NCBI GenBank assembly: GCA_001896885.1
Contig: MKRJ01000026.1
Location: forward strand, 17,653 to 81,652
Direction: 5' to 3'
DNA: 64,000 bases
DNA from: Rhizobiales bacterium 65-79
GTDB taxonomy: Bacteria; Pseudomonadota; Alphaproteobacteria; Rhizobiales; Rhizobiaceae
Both the position numbers and the translations under genes were made by a program. Below are positions 20,134-30,760 of the stretch, piece by piece. The notes beneath the pieces are model-generated. The model was given only the letters and a program-made list of their open reading frames with translations. It had not been told where the DNA came from and did no database searches. Numbering within the stretch: position 1 is the stretch's first letter; each line of letters opens with the position of its first letter.

Positions 20134-22416
20134 CTATCTTTGCGTAAGATCAATCGAGGCGCGGGCCTTGGCTCGGTCGAGATGCGGCATTTCGGGCCTT
20201 GGGGGTGCGGGCCTCGGGCTGCCCATGACGCTCGCCCGCTTCTCCGACTTCAGACGCCGCTGGATCATCACCGGACAGCGGTGATCGTCGTGATACAGTT
20301 CCTGGCAATGCAGGCACTGGATGCATTCGTTCGGATTGATATTGCCTTCGGGGTGGATCGCCTGCACCGGGCATTCAACGGCGCAACGGTCGCAAGGATT
20401 GCCGCATTCGCGGTAGCGGCGCAGCCAGTCGAACATCCTCAGCCGACCCGGGATCGCAAGCGCGGCACCGAGGGGACAGAGGTAGCGGCAATAGAAGCGC
20501 TCGACGAACAACCCGGCCGAAAGCAGCGCGCCGACATAGAGGATGAAGGGCCACTCGCGCATGAAGCGCAGCACGATCGCCGTCTTGAACGGCTCGACCT
20601 CGGCAGCCTCTTCGGCGAAGGACAGAGAGTAGAAGGAAATGCCGAACAGGCCGAGGAAGACGATATACTTGATCGGCCACAGCCGCTGGTGCAGCCAAAA
20701 AGGAATCGCCAATTGCCGGATGCCGAGCTTCTTGGCGATGGCGTTGAGGATTTCCTGAAGCGCGCCAAAGGGGCAGAGCCAGCCGCAGAACGCGCCGCGC
20801 CCCCAGAACAGCATCGCCGCCGCTACCGAGCTCCACAGGATGAAGATGAGCGGATCCATCAGGAAATAGTCCCAGCGGAAGTCCGTCCGCAGGGAATTGA
20901 AGAACGCCAGTATGTTCACGATGGACAGTTGCGCCTCGGCATACCAGCCGATCCAGAGGAGCGTGAAGGTGAGGAAGGCGAAGCGCAGGCGGTGATAGAG
21001 GACGGGTCGCCGGACAAGCGTGCCCTGGAAGAAGAAAACCGCCGTCAGCACCATGAGCGCGGCGACCATGATGACGATCTCGCCCGCCTTCGCCCGCCAT
21101 GCGCGCTGCCACAGCGCGGGCGGCGCCGGTTCCGCGCCCGCCGCGGCTGTCGCCTGCCCGGAAGCGGGCGGAGCGGCGACGGGCGCCGTCGGCGCGGGAG
21201 GCGCGGCTTTCTCGCGAAGATATTTCGCCGGCACCTGATAGCCGAGGTCGAATGTGAGGAAGGCCTTGTCGCGCGCCCCGATCGCACGCTGAACCAGGAG
21301 TTCGAGCCGCCAGGGCGCGGCCGGATCGAAGTGCTGGCCGGCGGGTATCGTGAACAGGCCGATCTCGGGCAGCGACGGAGCGCCCCCTGCACTCAGGTCT
21401 CCCAGCCGCCGGTGATCGTGATCGTGGAATCGAATGATGGTCTCGCCCTGAACCAGCTCGATCCGGTCGAAAATCCCGCCGCGCACATAGCCGGACCCCT
21501 TGAAGGAATAGCGACCGGTTCCGCCGACGACGATGGCCTGCTGGCCGGGCTTGAGGTCCTCTTCGAGGGCCTGATAGCCGGCGGCGCCGAGCAGGCTGCG
21601 CCCGATTCCCGGCACCGTGACCTGGGCGGCATAAAGATCGATGAAGACGTCGCTGCCCGGTCCCGCTTCGGGATGGTCGATGGCAAGCTTGTTGCCGGAC
21701 TTCACGAAGGCGGCGTTTATCTCGTCGACGCTAAGCGAGAGGCGCCGCACGGAGCCTTCGCCCAAGAGGCTCTGCCAGCTCTCGGTCGCCGCCTTGTCGG
21801 GGTCGATCTCGCTCTTCGGCGCGGAAGCGGCCGCGGGACCGCGCTTCGTCATGCCGAGGCCCCGCGCCTCGGCGACCTTGATCGCCGAGCGGGTGATGCT
21901 GTCGCCGATCACCATGGTCGTGACCGTGGCACCGCTGATGATATCGACGGAGGAATCATTGGGCGCCTGCTTCAGCGTGTCAGCGGCGCGTTTCCCGACA
22001 TAGCTTCGTATGAAGGCTTCGAGCTTGGCGGCCGGAATGCCGACCAGGACAATGGGCTCATGGTGCTCGACGAGCTTGGCGCCCACGATGCGGCCCTCAA
22101 GGTCGATTCCGATAAGGATCCGGATCGGCTTGCCGGAGTAGCCCGTCGAATCGACCACGTCCGACGTCAGATAGACGTAGCCAAGCAGCTTTTCGCCGTC
22201 ATGCACCGCCGAAACGGGAGGATCGCCTTCGGCGGGATCGAACCGACCGGCGCCCGGGAAAACCTCGGCGAGCGTCGCAGGCGTCAGGAAATCGTGAAGC
22301 AGGCCAGGCCGTTGCGGATCCGCGGCAGACCGGGAAACGGAAAAGGCGACGAATATCAGCGCAATCGCCAGCGGGAAACGCCAGCGGGTCGCAATGTCGG
22401 TGAGTCGAAGCATCAT
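20134..22416 (-). CDS. nosR: NosR, membrane flavo-iron-sulfur protein of N2O reduction
   Basis: The 760-residue protein has an exported N-terminal FMN-binding domain with the flavinylation motif SGATVT (target threonine for NosX). A periplasmic beta-rich region and a Pro/Ala-rich linker follow, then transmembrane helices with CGWLCPFGALQE and CRYLCPLGAAL motifs. The C-terminal 2x[4Fe-4S] ferredoxin domain reads CGNPCDRCAVECP and CIQCLHCQELYHDDHRCP. NosR passes electrons to NosZ and is needed for its expression and activity. The start is a tandem ATG at 22416/22413 without a strong ribosome-binding site. Confidence 0.96.
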   Translation of the reverse strand: MMLRLTDIATRWRFPLAIALIFVAFSVSRSAADPQRPGLLHDFLTPATLAEVFPGAGRFDPAEGDPPVSAVHDGEKLLGYVYLTSDVVDSTGYSGKPIRILIGIDLEGRIVGAKLVEHHEPIVLVGIPAAKLEAFIRSYVGKRAADTLKQAPNDSSVDIISGATVTTMVIGDSITRSAIKVAEARGLGMTKRGPAAASAPKSEIDPDKAATESWQSLLGEGSVRRLSLSVDEINAAFVKSGNKLAIDHPEAGPGSDVFIDLYAAQVTVPGIGRSLLGAAGYQALEEDLKPGQQAIVVGGTGRYSFKGSGYVRGGIFDRIELVQGETIIRFHDHDHRRLGDLSAGGAPSLPEIGLFTIPAGQHFDPAAPWRLELLVQRAIGARDKAFLTFDLGYQVPAKYLREKAAPPAPTAPVAAPPASGQATAAAGAEPAPPALWQRAWRAKAGEIVIMVAALMVLTAVFFFQGTLVRRPVLYHRLRFAFLTFTLLWIGWYAEAQLSIVNILAFFNSLRTDFRWDYFLMDPLIFILWSSVAAAMLFWGRGAFCGWLCPFGALQEILNAIAKKLGIRQLAIPFWLHQRLWPIKYIVFLGLFGISFYSLSFAEEAAEVEPFKTAIVLRFMREWPFILYVGALLSAGLFVERFYCRYLCPLGAALAIPGRLRMFDWLRRYRECGNPCDRCAVECPVQAIHPEGNINPNECIQCLHCQELYHDDHRCPVMIQRRLKSEKRASVMGSPRPAPPRPEMPHLDRAKARASIDLTQR
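20140..20153 (-). promoter_or_regulatory. Hybrid FixK/NnrR-like site before nosZ
   Basis: On the coding strand it reads TTGAT-CTTA-CGCAA, centred about 73 bases before the nosZ ATG and overlapping the last codons of nosR. The left half matches FNR/FixK and the right half matches the TTGCG-type half site described for NO-responsive NnrR in alphaproteobacteria. The same architecture is found before nosR. Confidence 0.55.
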
Positions 22417-22538
22417 CCAGGTCGATCAGCGCAACGATCCGCATGCCTGCGGAACAAATGTTTCAGCCTTGCTCGGGAAGGATTATTTCCTTTGCGGGAT
22501 TCGATGCGGAGCGTATCGAACCCGGTCCGAGAGCGGCT

Positions 22539-22552
22539 TTGCGCCAAATCAA
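22539..22552 (-). promoter_or_regulatory. Hybrid FixK/NnrR-like site before nosR
   Basis: On the coding strand it reads TTGAT-TTGG-CGCAA, centred about 130 bases before the nosR start. It shares both half sites and the 4-base spacer with the nosZ-proximal site. Confidence 0.6.
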
Positions 22553-22824
22553 ACAACAGCGCGGTCCGACAAAAAGCGCGCCGGCTGCGCCAGATCGTGG
22601 CCTCGACAGGGTAGCGAAATTGAGATGGATCCGGTCTGGCGGGGCGGACGGCGGTTCGCCTCGGGCACCGGCGGTCTTTCTTCTGGACGTGCGCTGCCAC
22701 GGCCGGGCATCCTGCCGTCAACGGCCGGCACGGTGGGGAAACAGAAAGATTACACCAGCAACGGCATCGCGCCGATCACATCTGAATTGGACCCGGATGC
22801 CGGTACCTATGTCATGCGCACCCT

Positions 22825-22838
22825 TTGATCAGCGTCAA
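22825..22838 (+). promoter_or_regulatory. FNR/FixK-type box (TTGAT-CAGC-GTCAA)
   Basis: One mismatch to the consensus inverted repeat. Its centre is 85 bases before the GTG start of the universal stress gene at 22917. Confidence 0.75.
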
Positions 22839-22916
22839 GGTCCCGCCACCGCCCTTTGCTAGACTTGAAGATCATCAACTTTCGACATTCGGTCGCCAAA
22901 CTGGAAAGGCGCGTTC

Positions 22917-23738
22917 GTGAACTGCAAATCGATCCTTCTCAATCTCGACATCGATGGTCCCGTCGCTCCGGTAACCAAAGCGGCGATCGAACTAGCGGCC
23001 GCGCATCAAGCCAGGCTGATCGGCTTCTGCGCTGCTGAAGCGCCCCTGCCGATGGCATATCCGGAAGGCGGCGCCATGTTCGTCGAGGCGTGGCAACAGA
23101 TGCGAACCGACATCGGCACCCGTTTCAAAGAGATGCGGCGGGAGTTCGAGAAACTCGTCCCGCGGTCCATCGACAGCGAATGGCGTGACGCCTTAGAAAC
23201 TCCCACGCAGGCGTTGGTCGGGGCGTCCAGATCGGCTGATTTGCTTGTGATGCGCGCGGCGAAAGGTGCATCCACCGGCGATGCCTACCGGGTTGCCGAA
23301 CCTGGAAGCGTCGTGCTGCAGGCAGGACGGCCATTGCTCGTGCTGAGCGATGCCGGCGGTCACATGCCCCCCAAGAAAATTGTAGTCGCCTGGAGGGATA
23401 CGAGGGAGGCGAGACGTGCGGTATCCGATGCGGTACCGCTGCTGCGGATGGCGGATGACGTAACGGTCGTTACTGTCTCTCACGCGATGAATGAGGCCGT
23501 TCGTCAAAGCGCCGCGGATGTGGTCACATTCCTCGCTCGCCATGGCGTCAGGAGCCATAGCGAATTGCTGGAAGGAAACGATGACAGCGAGGAACTGCTT
23601 GGGTTCCTGGCCGCCGCCGATGCCGACCTGGTCGTCTCGGGCGCATATGGCCATAGTCGTTTGAGGGAATGGGCCTTCGGCGGAGTGACGCGCTCCTTGC
23701 TGGATACAGCCAAATTCAACCGATTCCTGTCGAGCTGA
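22917..23738 (+). CDS. Universal stress protein (tandem-domain length)
   Basis: The 273-residue protein has two UspA-like halves. The first starts KSILLNLDIDGPVAP; the second has KKIVVAWRDTREARRAV and the nucleotide-binding loop GAYGHSRLREWAFGGVTRSLL. The GTG start at 22917 is preceded by a GGAAAGG stretch. It is the third universal stress protein in the window and the third behind an FNR/FixK-type box. It reads toward phosphoketolase, but 528 bases intervene. Confidence 0.9.
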   Translation: MNCKSILLNLDIDGPVAPVTKAAIELAAAHQARLIGFCAAEAPLPMAYPEGGAMFVEAWQQMRTDIGTRFKEMRREFEKLVPRSIDSEWRDALETPTQALVGASRSADLLVMRAAKGASTGDAYRVAEPGSVVLQAGRPLLVLSDAGGHMPPKKIVVAWRDTREARRAVSDAVPLLRMADDVTVVTVSHAMNEAVRQSAADVVTFLARHGVRSHSELLEGNDDSEELLGFLAAADADLVVSGAYGHSRLREWAFGGVTRSLLDTAKFNRFLSS

Positions 23739-24266
23739 ACCTCTGTCGAATATCAAGGCACGGCGATTGGCGCCGGATTCCCGCGGATGGTCGTTCACAC
23801 CATAACTGTCGGTGCCGCGGTGAAAGCGAACAGGCCTGTGGCGCACCTGTCCGGCCAGTCGCGCTCGATCCTGACCGGCCGCGCCGATTCGGAACGGACC
23901 CGATTGGCCTCCTGCGCCGTTGGGGTATTGGTCGCGCACGCCCGGGTAGCCGGCGGCAATCCGACCGGAAAGGCCTGATCGATGTATCGCCTCATATTGA
24001 AATCCAATGCCGGGTCATCCGGCATCGAGCTCGCGGTATCCGGCAGCGGCGCCGAAACATCCCGCCCGGAGGCTCGGGATCCTCGGGCCGCTCATGAGCA
24101 GGCCTCCTTTCAGCCAGCGACGATCACTACCCCGCCGCAAAGCTGCGTCGAAATAGAGATGGTCCCGACCGGCGAGGCCGCGATCATCGCCCGCCATGCA
24201 GAACAGGTGACCGGCCACGACGGTTGCCTCTGTCAGCCTTGAACTAGGATACAAGGAAAAAGACCG
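23739..24266. other. Intergenic region before phosphoketolase
   Basis: The 528 bases contain only short open frames without recognisable domains. No clear FNR-type box was found; a half site (ATCAA at 23752-23756) lacks a partner. AAGGAAAAAG just before 24267 is the phosphoketolase ribosome-binding site. Confidence 0.55.
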
Positions 24267-26657
24267 ATGAGCAGCAATCCACGCAAGTCGACCCAGACGC
24301 CGCTCGACAGGCAGGAAATGGATCTTCTCAACGCCTGGTGGCGAGCGGCGAACTACCTTTCCGTCGGCCAGGTCTATCTGCTCGACAACCCGCTGCTGCG
24401 AGAACCGCTCAGGCTGGAACATGTCAAGCCCCGGCTGCTCGGCCATTGGGGCACGGTGCCGGGCCTCAATTTCCTCTATGTCCACCTGAACCGGATCATC
24501 CGACGGCAGGATCGTTCGATCCTTTTCGTCACCGGGCCGGGCCACGGCGCGCCGGGCATCGTGGCCAATACCTGGCTGGAGGGCACCTATAGCGAGCTCT
24601 ACCCCGCCGTCTCCCAGGACGAGGAAGGTATTCGGCGGCTGTTTCGGCAATTCTCCTTTCCGGGCGGCATTCCGAGCCATGCGGCCGCCGAAACACCGGG
24701 GTCGATCCATGAGGGCGGCGAACTCGGCTATTCGCTGGCGCATTCCTTCGGCGCGGCTTTCGACAATCCCGATCTCATCGTCGCCTGCGTGATCGGAGAC
24801 GGCGAGGCCGAGACCGGGCCGCTCGCCACCACATGGCACGGCAACAAGTTCCTCAATCCCGCAACCGACGGCGCGGTACTGCCGATCCTGCATCTCAACG
24901 GCTACAAGATCGCCAATCCGACCGTGCTGGCACGCATCCCGCACGAGGAACTCGCCGCGCTGATGCGCGGCTACGGATACGAACCGATCTTCGTCGAAGG
25001 CGACCGGCCCGAAGCGATGCACCAGGCGATGGCGGCGGCGTTCGAGGAGGCCTTCGCCTCCATCGACAGGATCCAGAAAGCGGCCCGGGAAGGCTCGGGC
25101 GCGGACGAGCGCCCCGTCTGGCCGATGATCGTGCTGAGGAGTCCGAAGGGCTGGACCGGGCCGAAGACCGTGGACGGGTTGAAGACGGAAGGATCCTGGC
25201 GTTCCCATCAGGTTCCCTTTTCCGACATGACCAGGCCGGGGCACCTCAAGCTTCTGGAGGACTGGCTGAAAAGCTACCGGCCGGAAGAACTGTTCGACGA
25301 GAACGGCACGCTCCGCCCGGAAATCGCGGTGCTGGCGCCGGCGGGCGAACGGCGCATGAGCGCCAATCCGCACGCCAATGGCGGCGCGCTGAAACGCCCG
25401 CTCAGGCTGCCGGATTTCTGGGACTACGCTGTCTCCGTGCCGGCGCCCGGCCAATCCGACGCGCAGGCCACGCATCAGGCCGGGACATTCCTGCGCGACG
25501 TAATGCGGCAGAATATGGCCAACCGCAATTTCCGCATCTTCGGACCCGACGAGACGGCCTCGAACCGTCTGCAGGCGGTGTTCGAGGCGACGGACCGCGC
25601 CTGGCAGGCGCAGACCATTCCCGAGGACGATCATCTCGCCCGCGACGGCCGCGTGATGGAGATTCTTTCGGAACATACCTGCCAAGGCTGGCTGGAAGGG
25701 TACCTGCTTACCGGCCGGCACGGCTTCTTTTCCTGCTACGAGGCCTTTATCCACATCGTCGATTCCATGTTCAACCAGCACGCCAAATGGCTGAAGACCT
25801 CGCGCGACGTGGAATGGCGGAGGCCGATCGCCTCGCTCAACTACCTGCTGACCTCGCATGTCTGGCGGCAGGACCATAACGGCTTCAGCCATCAGGACCC
25901 CGGCTTCGTCGACCATGTCGTCAACAAGAAAGCCGATATCGTCCGCGTCTACTTCCCGCCGGATGCCAACACGCTGCTGTGGGTGACGGACCATTGCCTC
26001 AGGAGCTGGAACCGCGTCAACGTGATAGTGGCCGGCAAGCAGCCCTCTCCGCAATGGCTCGACATGGATGCCGCGATCAAGCATTGCAGCGCCGGTATCG
26101 GCGTTTGGGAATGGGCGAGCAGCGATCGCGATGGCGAGCCCGAAGTGGTGATGGCCTGTGCGGGCGACGTGCCGACGCTGGAGACGCTGGCCGCCGTCGA
26201 CCTGGTGCGCGACTACATTCCCGACCTCAAGGTGCGAGTGATCAACATCGTGGACCTGATGACGCTGCAGCCCAGGACCGAGCACCCGCACGGGCTGACC
26301 GATCCGGATTTCGACGCGCTGTTCACCACCGACAAGCCGATCATCTTCGCCTATCACGGCTATCCCTGGCTGATCCATCGGCTGGCCTACAAGCGCCACA
26401 ACCATGCGAATCTGCATGTACGCGGATATATCGAGGAAGGCTCGACCACGACTCCGTTCGACATGGTCGTGCGCAACCGCATCGACCGTTTCCATCTGGT
26501 CATGGACATTATCGACCGGGTGCCGCGGCTTGGCTCATCGGCCGTGCACGCCAAGCAGGCGATCCGCGACAAGCTCATCGAGCATCAACGCTACATCGTC
26601 GCCCATGGTGAGGACATGCCGGAAGTGCATAAATGGCGCTGGCGTCCGGCAGCCTGA
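24267..26657 (+). CDS. xfp: Xylulose-5-phosphate/fructose-6-phosphate phosphoketolase
   Basis: The 796-residue thiamine-diphosphate enzyme has the family signatures [19 protein letters not shown] (residues 58-74), GPGHGAPG (90-97) and the ThDP-binding GDGEAETGP (177-185), followed by [11 protein letters not shown]. It cleaves xylulose-5-P (and usually fructose-6-P) with phosphate to acetyl phosphate plus glyceraldehyde-3-P or erythrose-4-P. No acetate kinase or phosphotransacetylase gene is adjacent. AAGGAAAAAGACCG precedes the ATG. It converges on atpG with a 21-base gap. Confidence 0.96.
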   Translation: MSSNPRKSTQTPLDRQEMDLLNAWWRAANYLSVGQVYLLDNPLLREPLRLEHVKPRLLGHWGTVPGLNFLYVHLNRIIRRQDRSILFVTGPGHGAPGIVANTWLEGTYSELYPAVSQDEEGIRRLFRQFSFPGGIPSHAAAETPGSIHEGGELGYSLAHSFGAAFDNPDLIVACVIGDGEAETGPLATTWHGNKFLNPATDGAVLPILHLNGYKIANPTVLARIPHEELAALMRGYGYEPIFVEGDRPEAMHQAMAAAFEEAFASIDRIQKAAREGSGADERPVWPMIVLRSPKGWTGPKTVDGLKTEGSWRSHQVPFSDMTRPGHLKLLEDWLKSYRPEELFDENGTLRPEIAVLAPAGERRMSANPHANGGALKRPLRLPDFWDYAVSVPAPGQSDAQATHQAGTFLRDVMRQNMANRNFRIFGPDETASNRLQAVFEATDRAWQAQTIPEDDHLARDGRVMEILSEHTCQGWLEGYLLTGRHGFFSCYEAFIHIVDSMFNQHAKWLKTSRDVEWRRPIASLNYLLTSHVWRQDHNGFSHQDPGFVDHVVNKKADIVRVYFPPDANTLLWVTDHCLRSWNRVNVIVAGKQPSPQWLDMDAAIKHCSAGIGVWEWASSDRDGEPEVVMACAGDVPTLETLAAVDLVRDYIPDLKVRVINIVDLMTLQPRTEHPHGLTDPDFDALFTTDKPIIFAYHGYPWLIHRLAYKRHNHANLHVRGYIEEGSTTTPFDMVVRNRIDRFHLVMDIIDRVPRLGSSAVHAKQAIRDKLIEHQRYIVAHGEDMPEVHKWRWRPAA

Positions 26658-26678
26658 GATCGAACCGAAGCGCCTGCT

Positions 26679-27530
26679 CTAGCGTGCCGTCCTGCGGCTG
26701 GCGGTCTCGCCGGCCGCAAGTTCGATGATCTCGGCCGTAATCTCTTCCTGCCGCACGATACGCTGCCTCCCCTGGAGGGATTCCAGCATACGCTCGACCG
26801 CGCCATGCGTGCGCGCCATCGCCTGCATGCGCGCCTGGTTTTCGGCAGCGAAAGCATGAAGCGCCGCCTGGCAGAGCTGCGCATGGAGGTACTCGCCCGC
26901 GAGCTTCGCCAGCAGGTCGGCCGGCGGAAGCTGAAGCAGCGGCTCCCTGTTTCCAGCGGCATCCGGCATGCCCGACGGGTCGAAAGGAAGAAGCGGCGCC
27001 CTGCGCGTCTCGACCACCCCCGCCGCGCCGACGGTCGCGTAGAAGACATCAAGTGTCCCGATCGCCGCCTCCGTCACGCCCCGGTAGATCACCTCGGCCA
27101 ACATGTCGGCGAGCTTCGGGATCGAGGCCGTGCGCGAGGGCATGGCGCCCTGCCAGAGGGGTTTCAGGCCTTGCTCGCGCGCAAGGGCGCCGCCGCGCGT
27201 GCCGACGAGAAGCAACGCCGATGTTTCCCAATCCGCCAGGGTGCCGAGAACCTTCTCACTGAAATTACTGACGAAACCTTCTTCGGCCAGGAAGACCACG
27301 ATGGCCCGGCGCGGAGGCCCCGCCCCATGGCCGGCATACGGCATCCGGACCATCGGCAGGATACGGCCGATGGCCGCCTTTATCGCTTCGGCATAGCTGT
27401 CCACGGCCGCGAGTTCGGCCTGCGCCTGCCGCGACCGCGCCGCCGCGATGCCACGCATCGCGTTCACCACCGAACCGAGCTTCTCGATCCCGTCGATGCG
27501 TGCGCTGATGTCGGCCAACCGTTCGGTCAT
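26679..27530 (-). CDS. atpG: N-type ATP synthase gamma subunit
   Basis: The 283-residue protein has the F1 gamma pattern: an N-terminal coiled coil ([32 protein letters not shown]) and the C-terminal helix ([42 protein letters not shown]). It is diverged from housekeeping gamma, as expected for the N-ATPase family. It is the last gene of the operon and overlaps atpA by 4 bases. Confidence 0.9.
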   Translation of the reverse strand: MTERLADISARIDGIEKLGSVVNAMRGIAAARSRQAQAELAAVDSYAEAIKAAIGRILPMVRMPYAGHGAGPPRRAIVVFLAEEGFVSNFSEKVLGTLADWETSALLLVGTRGGALAREQGLKPLWQGAMPSRTASIPKLADMLAEVIYRGVTEAAIGTLDVFYATVGAAGVVETRRAPLLPFDPSGMPDAAGNREPLLQLPPADLLAKLAGEYLHAQLCQAALHAFAAENQARMQAMARTHGAVERMLESLQGRQRIVRQEEITAEIIELAAGETASRRTAR

Positions 27531-29101
27531 TCGGGAGCAGCACCAGGGGCGGCAGGCGTGGAGCCGGCATCCGATGCGGCGGCGGCCGGTCCGACGAGCG
27601 CGCCGGCATGACGCCGGAGAGCATCCAGCATCGCCTTCCGCCCTGCCGCATCGAGCGTGCCGTCCTTCTGGATCGAGGCAAGAGCCGCCGGCGCTTCCCG
27701 GTCGAGCATATCGGCCAAGCTCGCCCGAAACGCGGTGATCTGCGGCATGTCGAGCGGATCGAGAATGCCGTTCTGCACCGCCAGAACCAGTGCGAGCTCG
27801 TCGGCGAGCCTGAGCGGCGCGTGCTGGGCTTGGGCGAGGATGCGGCGGATGCGCGCCCCGCGCGTAAGCTGGTCCCGGATATGCGCATCGGGCATCCCGC
27901 CGAAGCGCGTGAACATCTCCAGTTCCAGGAACTGCGCATAATCCAGGCGCAGAGACGCGGCCGCGTCACGCAGGGCGCGCGCCTGGGTCTTGCCGCCAAC
28001 CCGGCTGACGCTGGTTCCGACGTCGACCGCCGGCTTCTGGCCCTCGTTGAAGAGCTTCGCGTCGAGCACGATCTGCCCGTCGGTGATGGAGATCAGGTTG
28101 GTCGGGATATAGGCGCTGAGATTGCCGGCATCGGTCTCGGCGATGGGAAGCGCGGTCAGAGAGCCGCCGCCCCGCGCCGACGAGAGCTTGGCGGCCCGTT
28201 CGAGCAGGCGCGCATGGACATAGAAGATGTCGCCGGGATAGGCCTCGCGGCCGGGCGACTGGCGGGTCAGGAGCGCGATCTCGCGGTGGCAGGCCGCATG
28301 CTTGCTCAGATCGTCGATGACGACCAGCGCGTGCTGGCCGCGGTCGCGGAAATATTCCGCCATGGTGAAGCCGGCGAACGGGGCGATCCATTGCAGGCCC
28401 GGCGCGTCCGCCGCGCCGGCGACGACGACGATCGTCCGCTCCGGCGCGCCCCTGCCCATGATCGCGTCGATCGCCCGCTTGACGCTGGAGCTCTTCTGGC
28501 CGAGCGCGACATAGACCGAGATCATGTCGCTGGCTTTCTGGTTGATGATGGTGTCGACCGCGATCGTGGTCTTGCCGGTCGCGCGGTCGCCGACAATCAA
28601 TTCGCGCTGGCCGCGGCCGAGGGCGAAGAGCGTATCGACTACCAGAAGGCCGGTCTGGACGGGCTGCTTGACAAGATCGCGCTCGATGATCGCGGGCGCC
28701 GGGCGCTCGACCGGCAGGGTCTCGTGAGCCGCGACTTCCCCCTTGCCACCGAGTGGTCGGCCCAACGGATCGACGACTCGCCCGAGTAGTTGCGGCCCGA
28801 CCGGCACGCGCACGACGTCCCCCGTGCCGCTCACGGTCTCGCCCGCCGCCACGGCGTCCGCGCCGTCGAGCAGGACGCAGCCGATCCGGTCCCGGTCGAG
28901 CACCTGCGCGAAACCCGTATGGCCGCTGTCGAAACGCAAAAGCTCGTCGAGCCGGACAGTCGGCAGGCCGGAAATGAAGGCGATGCCGTCCGCGATTTCC
29001 TCGACCCGTCCGCGCGCCTCGGCCTTCGGGCCGAGCCGAACGTTTTCGACCGCGGATCGGGCGGATTCAAGCCATCGGTCGGCCGTCCCGTCAGCGCTCA
29101 T
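27527..29101 (-). CDS. atpA: N-type ATP synthase alpha subunit
   Basis: The 524-residue alpha subunit carries the nucleotide-binding P-loop GDRATGKTT and the alpha signature block [37 protein letters not shown]. An Ala/Pro-rich tail follows the normal C-terminal domain. It is the non-catalytic partner of the beta subunit. It overlaps atpF by 11 bases and atpG by 4. Confidence 0.95.
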   Translation of the reverse strand: MSADGTADRWLESARSAVENVRLGPKAEARGRVEEIADGIAFISGLPTVRLDELLRFDSGHTGFAQVLDRDRIGCVLLDGADAVAAGETVSGTGDVVRVPVGPQLLGRVVDPLGRPLGGKGEVAAHETLPVERPAPAIIERDLVKQPVQTGLLVVDTLFALGRGQRELIVGDRATGKTTIAVDTIINQKASDMISVYVALGQKSSSVKRAIDAIMGRGAPERTIVVVAGAADAPGLQWIAPFAGFTMAEYFRDRGQHALVVIDDLSKHAACHREIALLTRQSPGREAYPGDIFYVHARLLERAAKLSSARGGGSLTALPIAETDAGNLSAYIPTNLISITDGQIVLDAKLFNEGQKPAVDVGTSVSRVGGKTQARALRDAAASLRLDYAQFLELEMFTRFGGMPDAHIRDQLTRGARIRRILAQAQHAPLRLADELALVLAVQNGILDPLDMPQITAFRASLADMLDREAPAALASIQKDGTLDAAGRKAMLDALRRHAGALVGPAAAASDAGSTPAAPGAAPE

Positions 29102-29825
29102 GGGTCACCTCGGCGAGAATGCGGTCGAGATCCGCCTTCCAGCTATTGGCGATGGCGAGATGCGGGCCGCGCAGTTCGAGCCCCGCGATCAGGGACGGGT
29201 CGGTTCCGAAGGTGATCGCGGGCGATGCGCCCAGCGCCTTCGAGACGCGCATGGCGATCTCGGCCTGCATCCGCGCCTCGATCGGCGTGGCGGAAACCGC
29301 TTCCAGCGCCGCGCCGCTCACGGCCGCCTGGCGCGTGTCGTCCGGCAGTCTGCCGATCGCCGCCACGAGCCAGTCGGTGAAGGCGTCCTGCACATGCGCG
29401 CCATCGAGCCTCGCCATCAGCTTGCGGGCGATCTCGAGGGCAAGCCGGGCGGAGCGTTCGGTCCATTCGGCTGCCGCGGCAGTCTTCTCCGCCTCCGTCG
29501 CGGCTCGTGCTTCCGCCTGAAGGGCGGCCGCGTCCGCACGCGCCTTTTCGATGAGGGCGGCGCGCTCTTTTCCAGCATCGGCGCGGGCCTGCGCCAGGAT
29601 CGCCTCACGCTCGGCCGCAAAGCCGTCGCGGGTCTTGCGAATGTCGTCCAGCGCCGCCGCGGCCTCCTTCTTCCGGGCTTCCGCCTCATCGAGCAGGCGC
29701 GTCGCCTCAGCCCGCCGCCCGGCGATCATGGCGGAGACCGGACGCCAGAAGAAGCGGCCGAGCAGCCAGACGAGGACCGCGACGTTGACGGTCTCGATGC
29801 CGAGCGTCCACCAGTCAATCGACAT
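29091..29825 (-). CDS. atpF: N-type ATP synthase b subunit
   Basis: The 244-residue protein has a single N-terminal membrane helix ([19 protein letters not shown]). A long charged Ala/Glu/Arg-rich coiled coil follows to about residue 160, then a C-terminal domain. It is much longer than a typical b subunit (about 155-170), fitting N-ATPases, in which an extended b replaces the separate delta subunit; no delta gene is present in the operon. It starts 3 bases after the atpE stop. Confidence 0.92.
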   Translation of the reverse strand: MSIDWWTLGIETVNVAVLVWLLGRFFWRPVSAMIAGRRAEATRLLDEAEARKKEAAAALDDIRKTRDGFAAEREAILAQARADAGKERAALIEKARADAAALQAEARAATEAEKTAAAAEWTERSARLALEIARKLMARLDGAHVQDAFTDWLVAAIGRLPDDTRQAAVSGAALEAVSATPIEARMQAEIAMRVSKALGASPAITFGTDPSLIAGLELRGPHLAIANSWKADLDRILAEVTHER

Positions 29826-29828
29826 CGG

Positions 29829-30074
29829 TCAGTGCAATAGCGGATTGGCAAAGAGCAGGAGCAGCGCCACGACAAGGCAATAGATCGCCGTCGTCTCGAT
29901 CATGGCAAGGCCGACGAACAGCGTGCGCGAGATGCTGTTGGCCGCCTCCGGCTGGCGCGCGATGGCGTCCATCGCGGCGGCCACCGAGCGGCCTTCGCCG
30001 AGCGCCGGGCCGAGCGCCCCGAACGAGACCGCTATCGCGGCCGAAACGATGCTTGCGAGGGCGAGCCAGTTCAT
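29829..30074 (-). CDS. atpE: N-type ATP synthase c subunit (rotor ring)
   Basis: The 81-residue two-helix proteolipid has the polar loop ARQPE (residues 39-43). Helix 2 carries the ion-binding glutamate Glu60 in MIETTAIYCLV, followed by Thr61 and Tyr65, the pattern associated with Na+ coordination. Helix 1 carries an additional Glu27 (GEGR), a second carboxylate typical of N-ATPases. Ion specificity (Na+ or H+) cannot be decided from sequence because N-type rings with similar motifs have been reported to use protons. The start overlaps the atpB stop (ATGA). Confidence 0.93.
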   Translation of the reverse strand: MNWLALASIVSAAIAVSFGALGPALGEGRSVAAAMDAIARQPEAANSISRTLFVGLAMIETTAIYCLVVALLLLFANPLLH

Positions 30075-30760
30075 GTCGGTTTCCTTTCCTTGCCGGTGTT
30101 TTCCGTCTCGTTGACGGCGCCGGCGATGAAGACCATCGCCAGCACCGAGAAGATGTAGGCCTGGACCGCTCCCGTCAGCAGGTCGAGCGCCATGAAGGGA
30201 ATGGGGACGAGCAAGCCCGCCAGCGACAGAACGATGCCGATGACGAAGACGCCGCTCATGACGTTGCCGAACAGGCGCACCAGGAGCGAGAAGGTTCGCG
30301 TCAGGCTCTCCACGAAATTGAGCGGGATCATAATCGGCGTCGGCGTGGCGAAGGTGCGCAGATAGCCGCCTATCCCGCCGGCTCGCACGCCGAAGAAGAT
30401 GATCGCGAGGAATACCAGCAGGGCGAGCGCGGCATCGGTTTCGAGATGCGCGGTCGGCGGCTCGACGCCGGGGACGAGCGATGACCAGTTGGCAACGAAG
30501 ATGAAGACGAAGAGCGTGCCGATAAAGGCGCGGTAGGGGGCCGGATCGACCCTCATGGTGTCGCGGATCTGGCCGTCCACCGTCGTAACGATCAGTTCCA
30601 GCATCGCCTGGAATGCGGATGGCCGCAGCGATAGTCGGCGGGCCGCGAGGCTCGCGCCCAGCACGAGCACGACCATGATCGCCCAGGTGACGACGACCAC
30701 TTCGGTCACCGGCACCGAGCCGACATGGAAGAGAACGGTGTTCTCGAGCGGGGATTTCAT
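30071..30760 (-). CDS. atpB: N-type ATP synthase a subunit
   Basis: The 229-residue membrane protein has five or six helices. Its penultimate region contains the essential arginine in NFVESLTRTFSLLVRLFGNVMSGVFV. Together with the c ring it forms the ion channel. The gene overlaps atpR and atpE by 4 bases each. Confidence 0.94.
   Translation of the reverse strand: MKSPLENTVLFHVGSVPVTEVVVVTWAIMVVLVLGASLAARRLSLRPSAFQAMLELIVTTVDGQIRDTMRVDPAPYRAFIGTLFVFIFVANWSSLVPGVEPPTAHLETDAALALLVFLAIIFFGVRAGGIGGYLRTFATPTPIMIPLNFVESLTRTFSLLVRLFGNVMSGVFVIGIVLSLAGLLVPIPFMALDLLTGAVQAYIFSVLAMVFIAGAVNETENTGKERKPT

Larger units (their letters stand above)
22417..22916. other. Divergent intergenic region nosR / USP
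   Basis: These 500 bases separate the divergent nosR and universal stress genes. Apart from the two regulatory sites at 22539 and 22825, no coding sequence with convincing composition or similarity was seen. Short open frames on both strands have no recognisable domains. Confidence 0.6.

Noticed and set aside
18175..22614. Very long open frames antisense to nosZ and nosR (647 and 824 codons)
   Set aside because: They mirror the GC-rich third-position pattern of the real genes and encode Arg/Asp/His-rich sequences without domains.
22394..22828. Possible small gene between nosR and the USP gene
   Set aside because: No domain, no convincing ribosome-binding site, overlaps regulatory sites, and composition resembles non-coding GC-rich DNA.
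24015..26495. 826-codon open frame antisense to phosphoketolase
   Set aside because: Shadow of xfp; no recognisable domain, and composition is that of reverse-complement coding DNA.
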